A DNA stretch of 64,000 nt from Nocardia aurantiaca. Lineage in GTDB: Bacteria > Actinomycetota > Actinomycetes > Mycobacteriales > Mycobacteriaceae. The notes under the pieces were generated by a model. The model was not told the DNA's origin, did no database searches, and saw nothing but the letters and a program-made list of their open reading frames with translations. The first letter of the stretch is position 1; each line of letters starts with the position of its first letter. Below are positions 32,482 through 41,059 of the stretch, in pieces. A program made the position numbers and the translations under genes. The DNA lies in NCBI RefSeq assembly GCF_009708175.1, contig NZ_WMBB01000015.1, positions 124,001 through 188,000 on the forward strand. The letters are read 5' to 3'.

Positions 32482-34002
32482 CTACTTCGTGCCGGGTAGT
32501 AGTGCGCGGATGGCGTCGATGGTGTCGGCCTGGTGGGGTTCTTTGTCGGGGCGGTAGCGGACCACGCGGGCGAAGCGCAGGGCTACGCCGCCGGGATAGC
32601 GGGGGCTGGTTTGGACGCCGTCGAGGGCTATTTCGACGACGAGTTCGGGGTAGAGGTGGACGGTGTTGCCGTCGCGTTCGCGTTCGTGGCGGGGGAATTC
32701 GGCGGTCTGCCAGTGCAGGAGCGCGTCGGTGAGGCCCTTGAAGGTTTTGCCGACCATGATCGGGCCGCCGCCCTCGGGGTCGCGGGCGCCCAGATGGAGG
32801 TTGGACAGGTAGCCGGTGCGGCGGCCGTAGCCCCATTCGGCGCCGAGGACGATGAGGTCGAGGGTGTGGGTGGGTTTGATCTTCTGCCAGGAGCGACCGC
32901 GACGGCCCGCCGCGTAGGGCGCATCGAGGGATTTGATCATGATGCCCTCGTGGCCGGCCGCCAGCGCCCCGTCGAAGTATTCGGCGGCGGCTTCCGGACC
33001 GGGTGCGATAAGGGCCGGAATGCTCAGGCCGCAGGCCACTTTGGTGAGCGCCTCGCGGCGGTCGCGCAGCGGGGCGTCGAGCAGGTCGGCGCCGTCGAGG
33101 TGGAGGCAGTCGAAGAAGTACGGGTGCAGCAGCAGTTCCCGGGCGGTGGTCGCGCCGAAGCGGCTCATGGTCTCCTGGAAGGGGCGGGGGCGGCCGGAAT
33201 CGTTGAGCGCCAGCGTTTCTCCATCCAGCACCACACTGGCGCAGTCGAGTTTCCGCACCACATCGACCAATTCGGGCACGCTGGCGGTGATGTCGCGCAG
33301 CGTTCGGGTGAACACCCACACCGTGTCGCCGTCGCGATGGACCTGGATCCGCGCGCCGTCCATCTTGTGCTCGACGCTGGCCTGCCCGTCGAACTCGGCC
33401 ATGGCCTCCTCGAGGGTCGCGCCGGGTGAGGCCAGCATGGGCTGGATGGGCCGGCCGACCTCGAGCCGGAAGGCTTCCAGCGCCTCGACGCCACCGGTAC
33501 GCGCCGCGAGCGCGGTGACCGGCAGCCGCCCGGACAGCATGTGCGCCCGGCGCACCGTCGCGATCGGCACCGCGAAGGCCACGGCCACCGCTTCGGCGAC
33601 GATCGCCGTCAGCGCGCCCTGCCGCATCTCCCCGGTCAGCAGCCGCAGCAGGAAATCGTGCTCGTCCTTGGTCGCGGCGCCGAACAGGGCGCCCAGCAAT
33701 TCCTGCCGGCGGGCGGCCGACCCGCTGCCCCCGACCTCGGCGAGCTCGCCGAAGAATTCATCCACATCGTTCACGGACAGGGTGGGCGACCGAGCGGACT
33801 CGATGTCCAGCGTGGTCAGGGTCCGCCATCCCGTGCCGATCCGCCCTTGCGACAGATCTCCCGACAACCACGCCACGACCTGCGCCAACTCTTGCGGCGC
33901 GGCCCGCTTCAGCAGTTCGGCGAAGATATTGATCTTGTTCTTGCGCGACGATGTCGCCCGCACACCCTGTGACGCCTCAACCACATCGGACAAGAGCACC
34001 AT
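32482..34002 (-). CDS. ATP-dependent DNA ligase (LigB type)
   Basis: 506 residues. An N-terminal DNA-binding domain (residues 1-~190) precedes the adenylation domain with nucleotidyl lysine K213 (EHKMDGARI) and the later HEGIMIKS and WQKIKP motifs, then an OB domain. It resembles actinobacterial LigB (Rv3062). It seals nicks using ATP, alongside the essential NAD-dependent LigA. ATG 34002 has a GGGGAG about 10 nt upstream. It is divergent from ramB. Confidence 0.93.
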   Translation of the reverse strand: MVLLSDVVEASQGVRATSSRKNKINIFAELLKRAAPQELAQVVAWLSGDLSQGRIGTGWRTLTTLDIESARSPTLSVNDVDEFFGELAEVGGSGSAARRQELLGALFGAATKDEHDFLLRLLTGEMRQGALTAIVAEAVAVAFAVPIATVRRAHMLSGRLPVTALAARTGGVEALEAFRLEVGRPIQPMLASPGATLEEAMAEFDGQASVEHKMDGARIQVHRDGDTVWVFTRTLRDITASVPELVDVVRKLDCASVVLDGETLALNDSGRPRPFQETMSRFGATTARELLLHPYFFDCLHLDGADLLDAPLRDRREALTKVACGLSIPALIAPGPEAAAEYFDGALAAGHEGIMIKSLDAPYAAGRRGRSWQKIKPTHTLDLIVLGAEWGYGRRTGYLSNLHLGARDPEGGGPIMVGKTFKGLTDALLHWQTAEFPRHERERDGNTVHLYPELVVEIALDGVQTSPRYPGGVALRFARVVRYRPDKEPHQADTIDAIRALLPGTK

Positions 34003-34107
34003 TCGACGGTAACTCCCCGGACCGACAAATCCGGAGGTTCGGAGCCAGGCCCCCGAAACCCGCTCTCAGTGGTGTCGGGGGCGAAGAAGCCCCGGGAGAG
34101 TGTGACC

Positions 34108-34146
34108 CAGAGCTCACAGCTCTGTTAATCCTGCCGTTGGCAACGG
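34108..34146. promoter_or_regulatory. palindromes upstream of ramB
   Basis: CAGAGCT-CAC-AGCTCTG (34108-34124) and CCGTTG-G-CAACGG (34134-34146) are perfect. Both lie within 70 nt of the ramB start, where autoregulation would be expected. Confidence 0.5.
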
Positions 34147-34173
34147 TGCGAATGCACCCATAAACTTGGGCGC

Positions 34174-35583
34174 ATGGCCAAGACTTACGTCGGTGCGCGG
34201 CTGCGGCAGCTGCGTACCGAGCGCGGTTTGAGTCAGGTTTCACTGGCCAAGAAACTCGAGATCTCCGCGAGCTACCTCAATCAGATCGAACACGACGTTC
34301 GCCCGCTCACCGTACCGGTCCTACTGCGCATCAGTGAAGTCTTCGGCGTCGACGCCGGCTTCTTCTCCTCCCAGGACGACACCCGGCTCATCGCCGAACT
34401 CCAGGAGGTCGTGATGGACCAGGAGCTCGGGGTGGAGGCCGACGCGCAGGAGATCGCCGAAATGGTCTCCGCGCACCCGAGTTTGGCGCGGGCCATGGTC
34501 AACATGCATCGCCGCTATCGGAATACCACCGCGCAGCTGGCCGCGGCCACCGAGGACCGTTTCGCCGACGGCAGCGGCTCGGCGGCCATCTCCAAACCGC
34601 ACGAGGAAGTGCGCGACTACTTCTATCAGCGGCAGAACTACATTCACGAATTGGATACCGCCGCCGAGGAACTCACCCACCGCATGCGATTCCACGGCGG
34701 CGACCTCAAACGCGAGATCCCGCGCCGTCTCAGCGATGCGCACGGCGTGCAGATCGTGGAGCGCATCGACCTGGGTGACGGCGTGCTGCACCGTTTCGAT
34801 CCCGAACAGCGCCGCCTGGAGATCGCACCGCACCTCTCGGGCGGGCAGCGGGTGTTCAAGCTGGCCGCCGAACTCGCCTATCTGGAATGCGGCGACCTGA
34901 TCGAAAAGCTGGTGGCCGAGGGAAATTTCTCCAGCCAGGAGTCGGTCGTACTGGCGAAACTGGGCCTGGCCAACTACTTCGCGGCCGCCACCGTACTGCC
35001 GTACACCCATTTCCATGAGGTGGCCGAGGATTTCCGCTACGACATCGAGCGGCTGTCGGCGTTCTTCACCCAGAGCTACGAGACCATCTGCCACCGCCTG
35101 TCCACCCTGCAGCGCCCCAAACTGCGCGGCGTGCCCTTCTCGTTCGTGCGAGTGGATCGGGCCGGCAATATGTCGAAACGCCAGTCCGCCACCGGTTTTC
35201 ACTTCTCCTCCAGCGGCGGCACCTGCCCGCTGTGGAATGTGTACGAGACCTTCGCCTACCCCGCGAAGATCATGACCCAGATCGCCCAGATGCCCGACGG
35301 CCGCAAATATCTATGGGTGGCGCGCACGGTGGAACGCCGCGCCACCCGATACGGTGAACCCAGCAAACTTTTCGCTATCGGACTCGGATGCGAATTGCGT
35401 CATGCCGGCCGCACCGTTTACGCCGACGGCCTGGATCTGAACGAGCCCAAAGCGACTCCGATAGGTGCGGGTTGTCGAGTATGCGAGCGCGCCAACTGCC
35501 CACAGCGCGCATTCCCACCACTCGGCAAATCTCTCGATATCAGCGAGCACCGAAGTTCCATCTCGCCGTACATCATTCAGTGA
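34174..35583 (+). CDS. ramB: RamB-type regulator of acetate metabolism
   Basis: 469 residues, the family's usual length. An XRE helix-turn-helix (residues ~8-62, LSQVSLAKKLEISASYLNQIEHD) is followed by an ImmA/IrrE-like middle region (~residues 200-330) and a C-terminal short-chain-fatty-acyl regulator domain with cysteines (CRVCERANCPQRAFPP). RamB controls aceA, aceB and related genes in Corynebacterium and M. tuberculosis (Rv0465c). Here it is 11 kb from aceA instead of adjacent, though the relative orientation is kept. Confidence 0.93.
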   Translation: MAKTYVGARLRQLRTERGLSQVSLAKKLEISASYLNQIEHDVRPLTVPVLLRISEVFGVDAGFFSSQDDTRLIAELQEVVMDQELGVEADAQEIAEMVSAHPSLARAMVNMHRRYRNTTAQLAAATEDRFADGSGSAAISKPHEEVRDYFYQRQNYIHELDTAAEELTHRMRFHGGDLKREIPRRLSDAHGVQIVERIDLGDGVLHRFDPEQRRLEIAPHLSGGQRVFKLAAELAYLECGDLIEKLVAEGNFSSQESVVLAKLGLANYFAAATVLPYTHFHEVAEDFRYDIERLSAFFTQSYETICHRLSTLQRPKLRGVPFSFVRVDRAGNMSKRQSATGFHFSSSGGTCPLWNVYETFAYPAKIMTQIAQMPDGRKYLWVARTVERRATRYGEPSKLFAIGLGCELRHAGRTVYADGLDLNEPKATPIGAGCRVCERANCPQRAFPPLGKSLDISEHRSSISPYIIQ

Positions 35584-35643
35584 CCGATTCGATGGGCTAT
35601 CCGGACGGTAAACGGCCGTGAAATCCCATACGAACATGATCAT

Positions 35644-36267
35644 GTGAAAATCAGAAAGCTTGTCGCCACGGCCGGTCTCACCATCGCCGCCATGGCGATC
35701 ACGGGGGGCACTTCCTACGCCGCGCCGGAGCCGACCGCGGAGGACGTGCAATCGATTACGCACCTGGCCGGAGATCAGGGCGGCATCCACTACGACACCA
35801 TCCGCTCCGATGCGGACAAGACCGTCAGCACCACCCTGTCCGGCGGCACCTTCGTGCTCACCGACGCGGGCGTTCAGGTCCTGAACGCCGCCGGTGTGGT
35901 GACCACGACGGCGCCCATTGCCATTACCGATGGCACCAATATGGTCGCGCTCCAGCCGAAGATCACCGAGGGCGGCACAACGCTGGTCGCCACGCCGATC
36001 TTCGAGCCGATCCGCTGGGACTGCTCGCCGAGTTCGCCCCGCTCGCGCAGCATCGAAACCGGAGCCGGGCTGGCCAGCATGGTCGGCGCTTTCGCCGGCG
36101 GCATCGTCGGCATCGCGATCGCGGTCGCGACCATGGGGATCGGCATCATCGCACTGCCTTTCACCGCGCTCATCGGAGCACTGATCGGCCTCGCGGTCGG
36201 CGGAGCCGCCGGTGCGGCGGTGCCGAATTCGGATAAGCAGGATGCCTGGGAGTGCAGCGGGCCGTAA
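35644..36267 (+). CDS. secreted hypothetical protein
   Basis: 207 residues from GTG 35644. A signal peptide (basic start, hydrophobic stretch ~residues 8-22, cleavage after SYA) precedes a beta-rich region. A glycine-rich hydrophobic C-terminal segment (~residues 140-195) could be two membrane or glycine-zipper helices. Two cysteines remain after cleavage. This layout is frequent among Nocardia exported proteins of unknown function. It is monocistronic with a strong terminator at 36311. Confidence 0.75.
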   Translation: MKIRKLVATAGLTIAAMAITGGTSYAAPEPTAEDVQSITHLAGDQGGIHYDTIRSDADKTVSTTLSGGTFVLTDAGVQVLNAAGVVTTTAPIAITDGTNMVALQPKITEGGTTLVATPIFEPIRWDCSPSSPRSRSIETGAGLASMVGAFAGGIVGIAIAVATMGIGIIALPFTALIGALIGLAVGGAAGAAVPNSDKQDAWECSGP

Positions 36268-36310
36268 CGCTCGCGAAGTCAGCTCTGGGCGGGACATCTC
36301 ACCGTCCGAG

Positions 36311-36346
36311 TCGAGCCGGTGTCAGCTTTCGCCGACACCGGCTCGA
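36311..36346 (+). terminator. terminator after the secreted protein gene
   Basis: TCGAGCCGGTGTC (36311-36323), 10-nt loop, GACACCGGCTCGA (36334-36346): a perfect 13-bp stem, followed by GCCGTTTATCT. Confidence 0.8.
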
Positions 36347-36406
36347 GCCGTTTATCTGCTCTGAACTGCAATGATGTTCCTGGCGCACAGCACGAACCGC
36401 ACTGCG

Positions 36407-36422
36407 GTGAACAGAAATTCAC
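36407..36422. promoter_or_regulatory. inverted repeat upstream of urtA
   Basis: GTGAA-6 nt-TTCAC, perfect arms, 160 nt upstream of urtA. GlnR often controls urt genes in actinobacteria and binds GTnAC-type boxes; this repeat is only loosely similar. Confidence 0.3.
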
Positions 36423-36581
36423 GCCGTGGCAACATAGGAAATCGGGCATTCATCGAGAGTCATTCCGGCGCAACACTTCCCGTCTACCTTTCGTTCCACG
36501 AATACAGCCGCTGTATACGCGGCGGTATTCGCAAGCGGCGCACCTGGCGTCGCCGAATACCGTGAAGTGAAGGATCCGCCC

Positions 36582-37856
36582 ATGCACGATTCTCCCCGCC
36601 GGGACAGGGCTTCCCGCCTGATGAAGGCGATCACCATTCCTACCGCGCTGGCGCTGTCCGCCGTCATGGTCGCCGGCTGCGGTTCACGCGACAGCGACAC
36701 CGCCTCCGGCTCCAATGCCAAGTCCTGCGTGGACACCTCGAAGGACACCATCAAGATCGGTTCGCTGCACTCGCTGACCGGCACCATGGCCATCAGCGAG
36801 GTCACCGTCGCCAATGCCACCAAACTGGCGGTGGACCAGATCAATGCCGCGGGCGGCGTGATGGGCAAGAAGCTCGAGGTGGTGCTCGAGGACGGGGCGT
36901 CGGATCCGAAGACCTTCGCGGAGAAGGCCGAGAAGCTGATCAGCTCCGATTGTGTGGCCGCGGTGTTCGGCGGCTGGACCTCCGCCTCGCGCAAGGCCAT
37001 GAAACCCAAATTCGAATCGCTGAATTCACTGCTGTACTACCCGGTTCAGTACGAGGGCCTGGAGGATTCGAAGAACATCTTCTACACCGGCGCCACCACC
37101 AACCAGCAGATCATCCCGGCGCTGGACTACCTCGTGCAGAAGGGCGTCACCTCCCTCTACCTGGTGGGTTCGGACTACGTCTTCCCACAGACCGCCAACC
37201 GCGAGATCAAGGCCTACGCCAAGGCCCATGGCATCGAGATCAAGGGCGAGGACTACGCGCCGCTGGGCTCCACCGATTTCTCCACAATCGTCAACAAGGT
37301 CCGCACTGCCAAGGCGGGTGCGGTGTTCAACACCCTCAACGGCGACTCCAATGTGGCTTTCTTCCGCGAATACGCCAACGCGGGTCTGAAAGCCGCTGAC
37401 ATGCCGGTGGTCTCGGTATCCATCGCCGAGGAGGAGGTCGGCGGTGTCGGCGTGCAGAATGTGGCGGGCCAGCTGACCGCCTGGAACTACTACCAGACCG
37501 TCGACACCCCGCAGAACAAGGCGTTCGTCACCGCGTACAAGGCGGCCTTCGGCGCGAACAAGCCCACCTCCGACCCGATGGAGGCCGCCTACACCTCGGT
37601 CTATCTGTGGAAGGCGACCGTCGAGAAGGCGAAGTCGTTCGCGGTGGCCGACATTCAGCAGGCCGCGGATGGCGTCAGCTTCGACGCGCCGGAGGGCACC
37701 GTCACCATCGACGGTTCCAACCACCACATCACCAAGACCGCGCGCATCGGCGAGATCCACCCCGACGGGCTCATCTACACCGTGTGGGACTCCGGCAAAG
37801 CCATCCAACCGGACCCGTACCTGAAGAACTACGACTGGGCCAAGGGCCTGAAGTAA
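36582..37856 (+). CDS. urtA: urea ABC transporter substrate-binding protein UrtA
   Basis: 424 residues from ATG 36582 (AAGGAT upstream; an in-frame GTG at 36567 is less likely). A lipoprotein signal with lipobox VAGC is followed by a type I periplasmic-binding fold. UrtA features include IKIGSLHSLTGTMAISE, LYYPVQYEGLEDSKNIFYTGA and the C-terminal PDPYLKNYDWAKGLK. It captures urea for the UrtBC channel and UrtDE ATPases encoded downstream. Confidence 0.96.
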   Translation: MHDSPRRDRASRLMKAITIPTALALSAVMVAGCGSRDSDTASGSNAKSCVDTSKDTIKIGSLHSLTGTMAISEVTVANATKLAVDQINAAGGVMGKKLEVVLEDGASDPKTFAEKAEKLISSDCVAAVFGGWTSASRKAMKPKFESLNSLLYYPVQYEGLEDSKNIFYTGATTNQQIIPALDYLVQKGVTSLYLVGSDYVFPQTANREIKAYAKAHGIEIKGEDYAPLGSTDFSTIVNKVRTAKAGAVFNTLNGDSNVAFFREYANAGLKAADMPVVSVSIAEEEVGGVGVQNVAGQLTAWNYYQTVDTPQNKAFVTAYKAAFGANKPTSDPMEAAYTSVYLWKATVEKAKSFAVADIQQAADGVSFDAPEGTVTIDGSNHHITKTARIGEIHPDGLIYTVWDSGKAIQPDPYLKNYDWAKGLK

Positions 37857-37877
37857 TTCGGCGGCCGCCGATGAGGG

Positions 37878-37911
37878 GCGGCTGGTGCGGCCGCGAGGCC
37901 GCACCAGCCGC
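37878..37911 (+). terminator. attenuator-like hairpin between urtA and urtB
   Basis: GCGGCTGGTGCGGCC (37878-37892), 4-nt loop, GGCCGCACCAGCCGC (37897-37911): a perfect 15-bp stem 22 nt after urtA. It has no U-tract. It probably protects or partially terminates the transcript, giving more binding protein than permease, a common pattern in ABC operons. Confidence 0.7.
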
Positions 37912-37983
37912 ACGGCGGGCAATGACTCTTCAGCACCACTACACGCAATAAATCGAAAGACGATCCCTATCCACCGCCCCGAT

Positions 37984-38093
37984 GGTTCGCGGCCCGTCTC
38001 GTTCTGGACCGCGGCTCCGTAGGCCCGCGCCTTCGGAGCGAGACGGGGAGCGGAGGGAGGGAGGAACGAACGAGACCTCCTGGGCCGCGAACC
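37984..38093. repeat. 110-bp inverted-repeat-bounded element before urtB
   Basis: GGTTCGCGGCCC (37984-37995) pairs with GGGCCGCGAACC (38082-38093). GTCTCGTT (37996-38003) continues the pairing with AACGAGAC (38069-38076), leaving a 5-nt bulge. A shorter CTCCG/CGGAG pair is nested inside. It could be a long RNA hairpin or a small non-autonomous element. Confidence 0.65.
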
Positions 38094-38116
38094 CGCCCGG
38101 AGCGAATCGGAGGGCA
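38047..38116 (+). repeat. dispersed leader element, copy 2
   Basis: Counterpart of 11301-11366. It starts GGAGCGGAGG and ends ACCCGCCCGGAGCGAATC then GGAGGGCA. Its final GGAGGG acts as the ribosome site for the TTG start of urtB at 38119. Confidence 0.65.
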
Positions 38117-38118
38117 CA

Positions 38119-39006
38119 TTGAACACAGCCGCTGTCGGACAGCTGTTCACGGGCCTGAGTCTGGGCTCGATCCTACTGCTCGCCGCGCTGGGCCTGTCCC
38201 TGACCTTCGGTCAGATGGGCGTCATCAATATGGCGCACGGCGAATTCATCATGGCCGGTTGCTACACGACCTACGTTGTGGAGCAGTTGATCTCGGCGAC
38301 GGGCGTGGCGCTGATCGTGTCGCTCTTCGTCGGCTTCCTGGTCGGCGGGCTGCTGGGCGCGGCCCTGGAAATGGGGCTCATCCGCTGGATGTACGACCGC
38401 CCGCTGGACACCCTGCTGGTCACCTTCGGTGTCGGGCTGATCCTGCAGCAGGCGGTACGCGACATCTTCGGCGCACCCGCCAAGAACGTGGTCGCGCCGG
38501 ACTGGCTGACGGGCGGCCTCACCATCGCGGGCACGGTGGTGCCCAAGACCCGGCTGTTCATCATGGCGCTGGCCGTGGTGGCGGTGATCGCGCTGGCCGC
38601 CGCGCTGAAGATGACGCCGCTGGGCCGCCGGATCCGGGCGGTGGTGCAGAACCGCAGTCTGGCCGAATCCTCAGGCGTCTCTTCGCGTCTCACCGATGTG
38701 AGCACGTTCTTCATCGGCTCGGGCCTGGCGGCCGTGGCCGGTGTCGCGCTGACCCTGATCGGCTCCACCAGCCCCACCATCGGGCAGTCGTATCTGGTGG
38801 ACGCCTTCCTGGTGGTGGTCATCGGCGGCCTCGGGCAGATCAAGGGCACCGTGATCGCGGCCTTCGCCATGGGGCTGCTGAATTCGTTCGTCGAATACTC
38901 GACCACCGCCACGGTCGCGAAGGTGATCGTCTTCATCGTGGTCGTGATCTTCCTGCAGGTACGCCCGCAGGGTCTGTTCACCGTCCGGACGAGGAGTCTG
39001 GCTTGA
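38119..39006 (+). CDS. urtB: urea ABC transporter permease UrtB
   Basis: 295 residues with about eight membrane helices, LivH-like. The start is TTG with CGGAGGG 5 nt upstream. Family motifs include LGLSLTFGQMGVINMAHGE and IRAVVQNRSLAES. The nearly C-terminal FLQVRPQGLFTVRTRSLA is typical of UrtB. It forms the membrane channel with UrtC, whose TTG start overlaps its stop. Confidence 0.95.
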   Translation: MNTAAVGQLFTGLSLGSILLLAALGLSLTFGQMGVINMAHGEFIMAGCYTTYVVEQLISATGVALIVSLFVGFLVGGLLGAALEMGLIRWMYDRPLDTLLVTFGVGLILQQAVRDIFGAPAKNVVAPDWLTGGLTIAGTVVPKTRLFIMALAVVAVIALAAALKMTPLGRRIRAVVQNRSLAESSGVSSRLTDVSTFFIGSGLAAVAGVALTLIGSTSPTIGQSYLVDAFLVVVIGGLGQIKGTVIAAFAMGLLNSFVEYSTTATVAKVIVFIVVVIFLQVRPQGLFTVRTRSLA

Positions 39007-40193
39007 CCGTCATCCAGCGTCTCGGCGCGCATTCCTCCGTGAAAGCCTTGGGCGGCTTCGTCATCGCCGCCATCGTCCTGTTCGGCGTCGCACCGGCCGT
39101 GCTCACCGATTTCCGATTGAGCCTGCTGGCCAAGTTCCTCTGTTTCGCCATCGTCGCGGTGGGCATCGGGCTGGCCTGGGGCCGAGGCGGCATGCTCACC
39201 CTCGGGCAGGGCGTGTTCTTCGGCATCGGCGCGTACATCATGGCCATGCACATGCAGATGGCCGATGCCGCCAAGGCGCACGAGGATGTGCCGGAGTTCA
39301 TGACCATAGCCGGCGTGCCCGAACTGCCCTCGTATTGGCGGCCTTTCGAGTCGGCGCCGGTGGCGGTCCTCGCCATTGCGATGCTGCCCGCGACCATCGC
39401 GGCGGTGCTCGGGTTCGGTGTCTTCAAACGCCGGGTCAAGGGCGCGTACTTCGCGATTCTGAGCCAAGCGCTGGCGGCGGCGCTGGCGATTCTGCTCACC
39501 GGCCAGCAGACGATCGGCGGTTTCACCGGTCTCAGCGACTTCCGCTCGTTCTTCGGCTTCCGCCTGGACGATCCGGTGAACCGGCGCATGCTGTTCTTCA
39601 TCGCGGCGGGCGCATTGCTCGCGGTGGTGGCGGTGGCGCGGCAACTCATGCGCAGCCGGTACGGGGAATTGCTTGTCGCCGTGCGCGATCAGGAAGAGCG
39701 GGTCCGCTTCCTGGGCTACGACCCAGCCAATATCAAGATCGTCGCCTATGTGGTGGCCGCCTTCTTCGCGGGCATCGCGGGCGCGCTGTTCACCCCGATC
39801 GTCGGCATCATCTCCCCCGCCGACATCGGCGTCGTCCCCTCCATCGCCTTCCTGATCGGCGTCGCCATCGGCGGCCGCACCACCCTGCTCGGGCCGGTGC
39901 TGGGCGCGGTGGGCGTGGCCTGGGCGCAGACCACGTTCTCCGAGCACTTCCCGTCCGCGTGGACCTACTTCCAGGGTGCGCTGTTCATCGTGGTGGTCGG
40001 CTTCATCCCCGCCGGACTCGCGGGATTCGGGCCCATGGCGAAGCGGCTGCTGGTGCGGCCGCGGCCCACGCCGGCCCCGGCCGCACCGGAACCGGCCGCC
40101 GAGCCAGAGACCGAGACCGCGGCCGGAACCGAGCCGGAGTCCGAGACCGAGCCGGAGTCCGGCGCCGCGGCCGAGCAGAAGGTGGAAGCATGA
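39003..40193 (+). CDS. urtC: urea ABC transporter permease UrtC
   Basis: 396 residues from TTG 39003, which overlaps the urtB stop (TTGA) and has GAGGAG 6-7 nt upstream. LivM-like, with about ten membrane helices and motifs WGRGGMLTLGQGVFFGIGAY and VRDQEERVRFLGYD. The last ~45 residues form an unusual Pro/Ala/Glu/Thr-rich acidic tail, encoded by repetitive GAGCCGGAG-type codons. The tail is cytoplasmic if the topology is standard. Confidence 0.95.
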   Translation: MTVIQRLGAHSSVKALGGFVIAAIVLFGVAPAVLTDFRLSLLAKFLCFAIVAVGIGLAWGRGGMLTLGQGVFFGIGAYIMAMHMQMADAAKAHEDVPEFMTIAGVPELPSYWRPFESAPVAVLAIAMLPATIAAVLGFGVFKRRVKGAYFAILSQALAAALAILLTGQQTIGGFTGLSDFRSFFGFRLDDPVNRRMLFFIAAGALLAVVAVARQLMRSRYGELLVAVRDQEERVRFLGYDPANIKIVAYVVAAFFAGIAGALFTPIVGIISPADIGVVPSIAFLIGVAIGGRTTLLGPVLGAVGVAWAQTTFSEHFPSAWTYFQGALFIVVVGFIPAGLAGFGPMAKRLLVRPRPTPAPAAPEPAAEPETETAAGTEPESETEPESGAAAEQKVEA

Positions 40194-41059
40194 TGACCGC
40201 ACCCGAACCGAAGCTCGGCGGCAACGCCGGAATGGACAGCGAGTACCTCGAAATCCGCGGCCTGTCGGTGAGTTTCGACGGCTTCAAAGCCGTCTCCGAT
40301 GTGGACCTCACCGTCCTGCAGGGCGATCTGCGCTTCCTCATCGGCCCCAACGGCGCGGGCAAGACCACCCTCATCGACGCCATCACCGGTCTGGTGCCCG
40401 CGACCGGGTCGGCGCAGAAGACCGGCAGCGAGCTGATCGGCCGCAAGGTGCATCAGATCGCCCGACTCGGCGTGGGCCGCACCTTTCAGACCGCGAGCGT
40501 GTTCGAACAGCTCACCGTGCTGCAGAACCTCGACATCGCGGCGGGCGCGGGACGTTCCGCGCTCACCCTGCTGCGCCGGCGCGCCTCGGTGCTGCCCGCC
40601 ATCGAGGAGGCGCTCGAGACCACCGGGCTCGCCGCGCTGCGCGACAAGCCCGCCGGCGTGCTCGCACACGGCCAGAAGCAGTGGCTGGAGATCGGCATGC
40701 TGCTGGTACAGAACGCCTCGGTGCTGCTGCTGGACGAACCGGTGGCCGGCATGAGCGCCGAGGAGCGCGAGGAGACCGGAAACCTGCTGCGCCGCATCGG
40801 CGGCGAGCGGGTGGTCGTCGTCGTCGAGCACGACATGGACTTCATGCGCGCGTTCGCCAGTTCGGTGACGGTGCTCGCGGGCGGCCGCGTCCTCAGCGAG
40901 GGCACCGTGGAACAGGTGCAGGCCGATCCGAAGGTGCAGGAGGTCTACCTCGGCACCGCCGCGGCCGGTGAGCTGCCGCCCGCGGAGGCCATCGAGGCCG
41001 CGGGCGCGGAACAGGAATCGGATGAGTCGAAGGAGGCCGCGGATGCTGGAACTCGTTGA
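40190..41059 (+). CDS. urtD: urea ABC transporter ATPase UrtD
   Basis: 289 residues from ATG 40190 (overlaps the urtC stop, ATGA; a second ATG follows at 40193). Walker A GPNGAGKTT, Q-loop FQTASVF, signature LAHGQKQWLEIGMLL (HGQ variant normal for UrtD), Walker B VLLLDEPVAGM and switch His VEHDMDF are present. A C-terminal Ala/Glu-rich extension (~30 residues) mirrors the acidic tail of UrtC. Confidence 0.95.
   Translation: MMTAPEPKLGGNAGMDSEYLEIRGLSVSFDGFKAVSDVDLTVLQGDLRFLIGPNGAGKTTLIDAITGLVPATGSAQKTGSELIGRKVHQIARLGVGRTFQTASVFEQLTVLQNLDIAAGAGRSALTLLRRRASVLPAIEEALETTGLAALRDKPAGVLAHGQKQWLEIGMLLVQNASVLLLDEPVAGMSAEEREETGNLLRRIGGERVVVVVEHDMDFMRAFASSVTVLAGGRVLSEGTVEQVQADPKVQEVYLGTAAAGELPPAEAIEAAGAEQESDESKEAADAGTR

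Larger units (their letters stand above)
36268..36581. other. intergenic region upstream of urtA
   Basis: 314 bp. It holds the secreted-protein terminator (36311-36346) and an inverted repeat (36407-36422) that may serve the urt promoter. No guanidine or other riboswitch is recognised. Confidence 0.55.

Noticed and set aside
36268..36581. Possible guanidine-type riboswitch ahead of the urea transporter operon
   Set aside because: I could not recognise ykkC-type conserved blocks; only a terminator and a short inverted repeat are clear.
38271..40202. Long antisense open frames across urtB/urtC and other genes
   Set aside because: They mirror the third-position G+C bias of strongly supported genes and encode low-complexity His/Arg/Gly-rich products.
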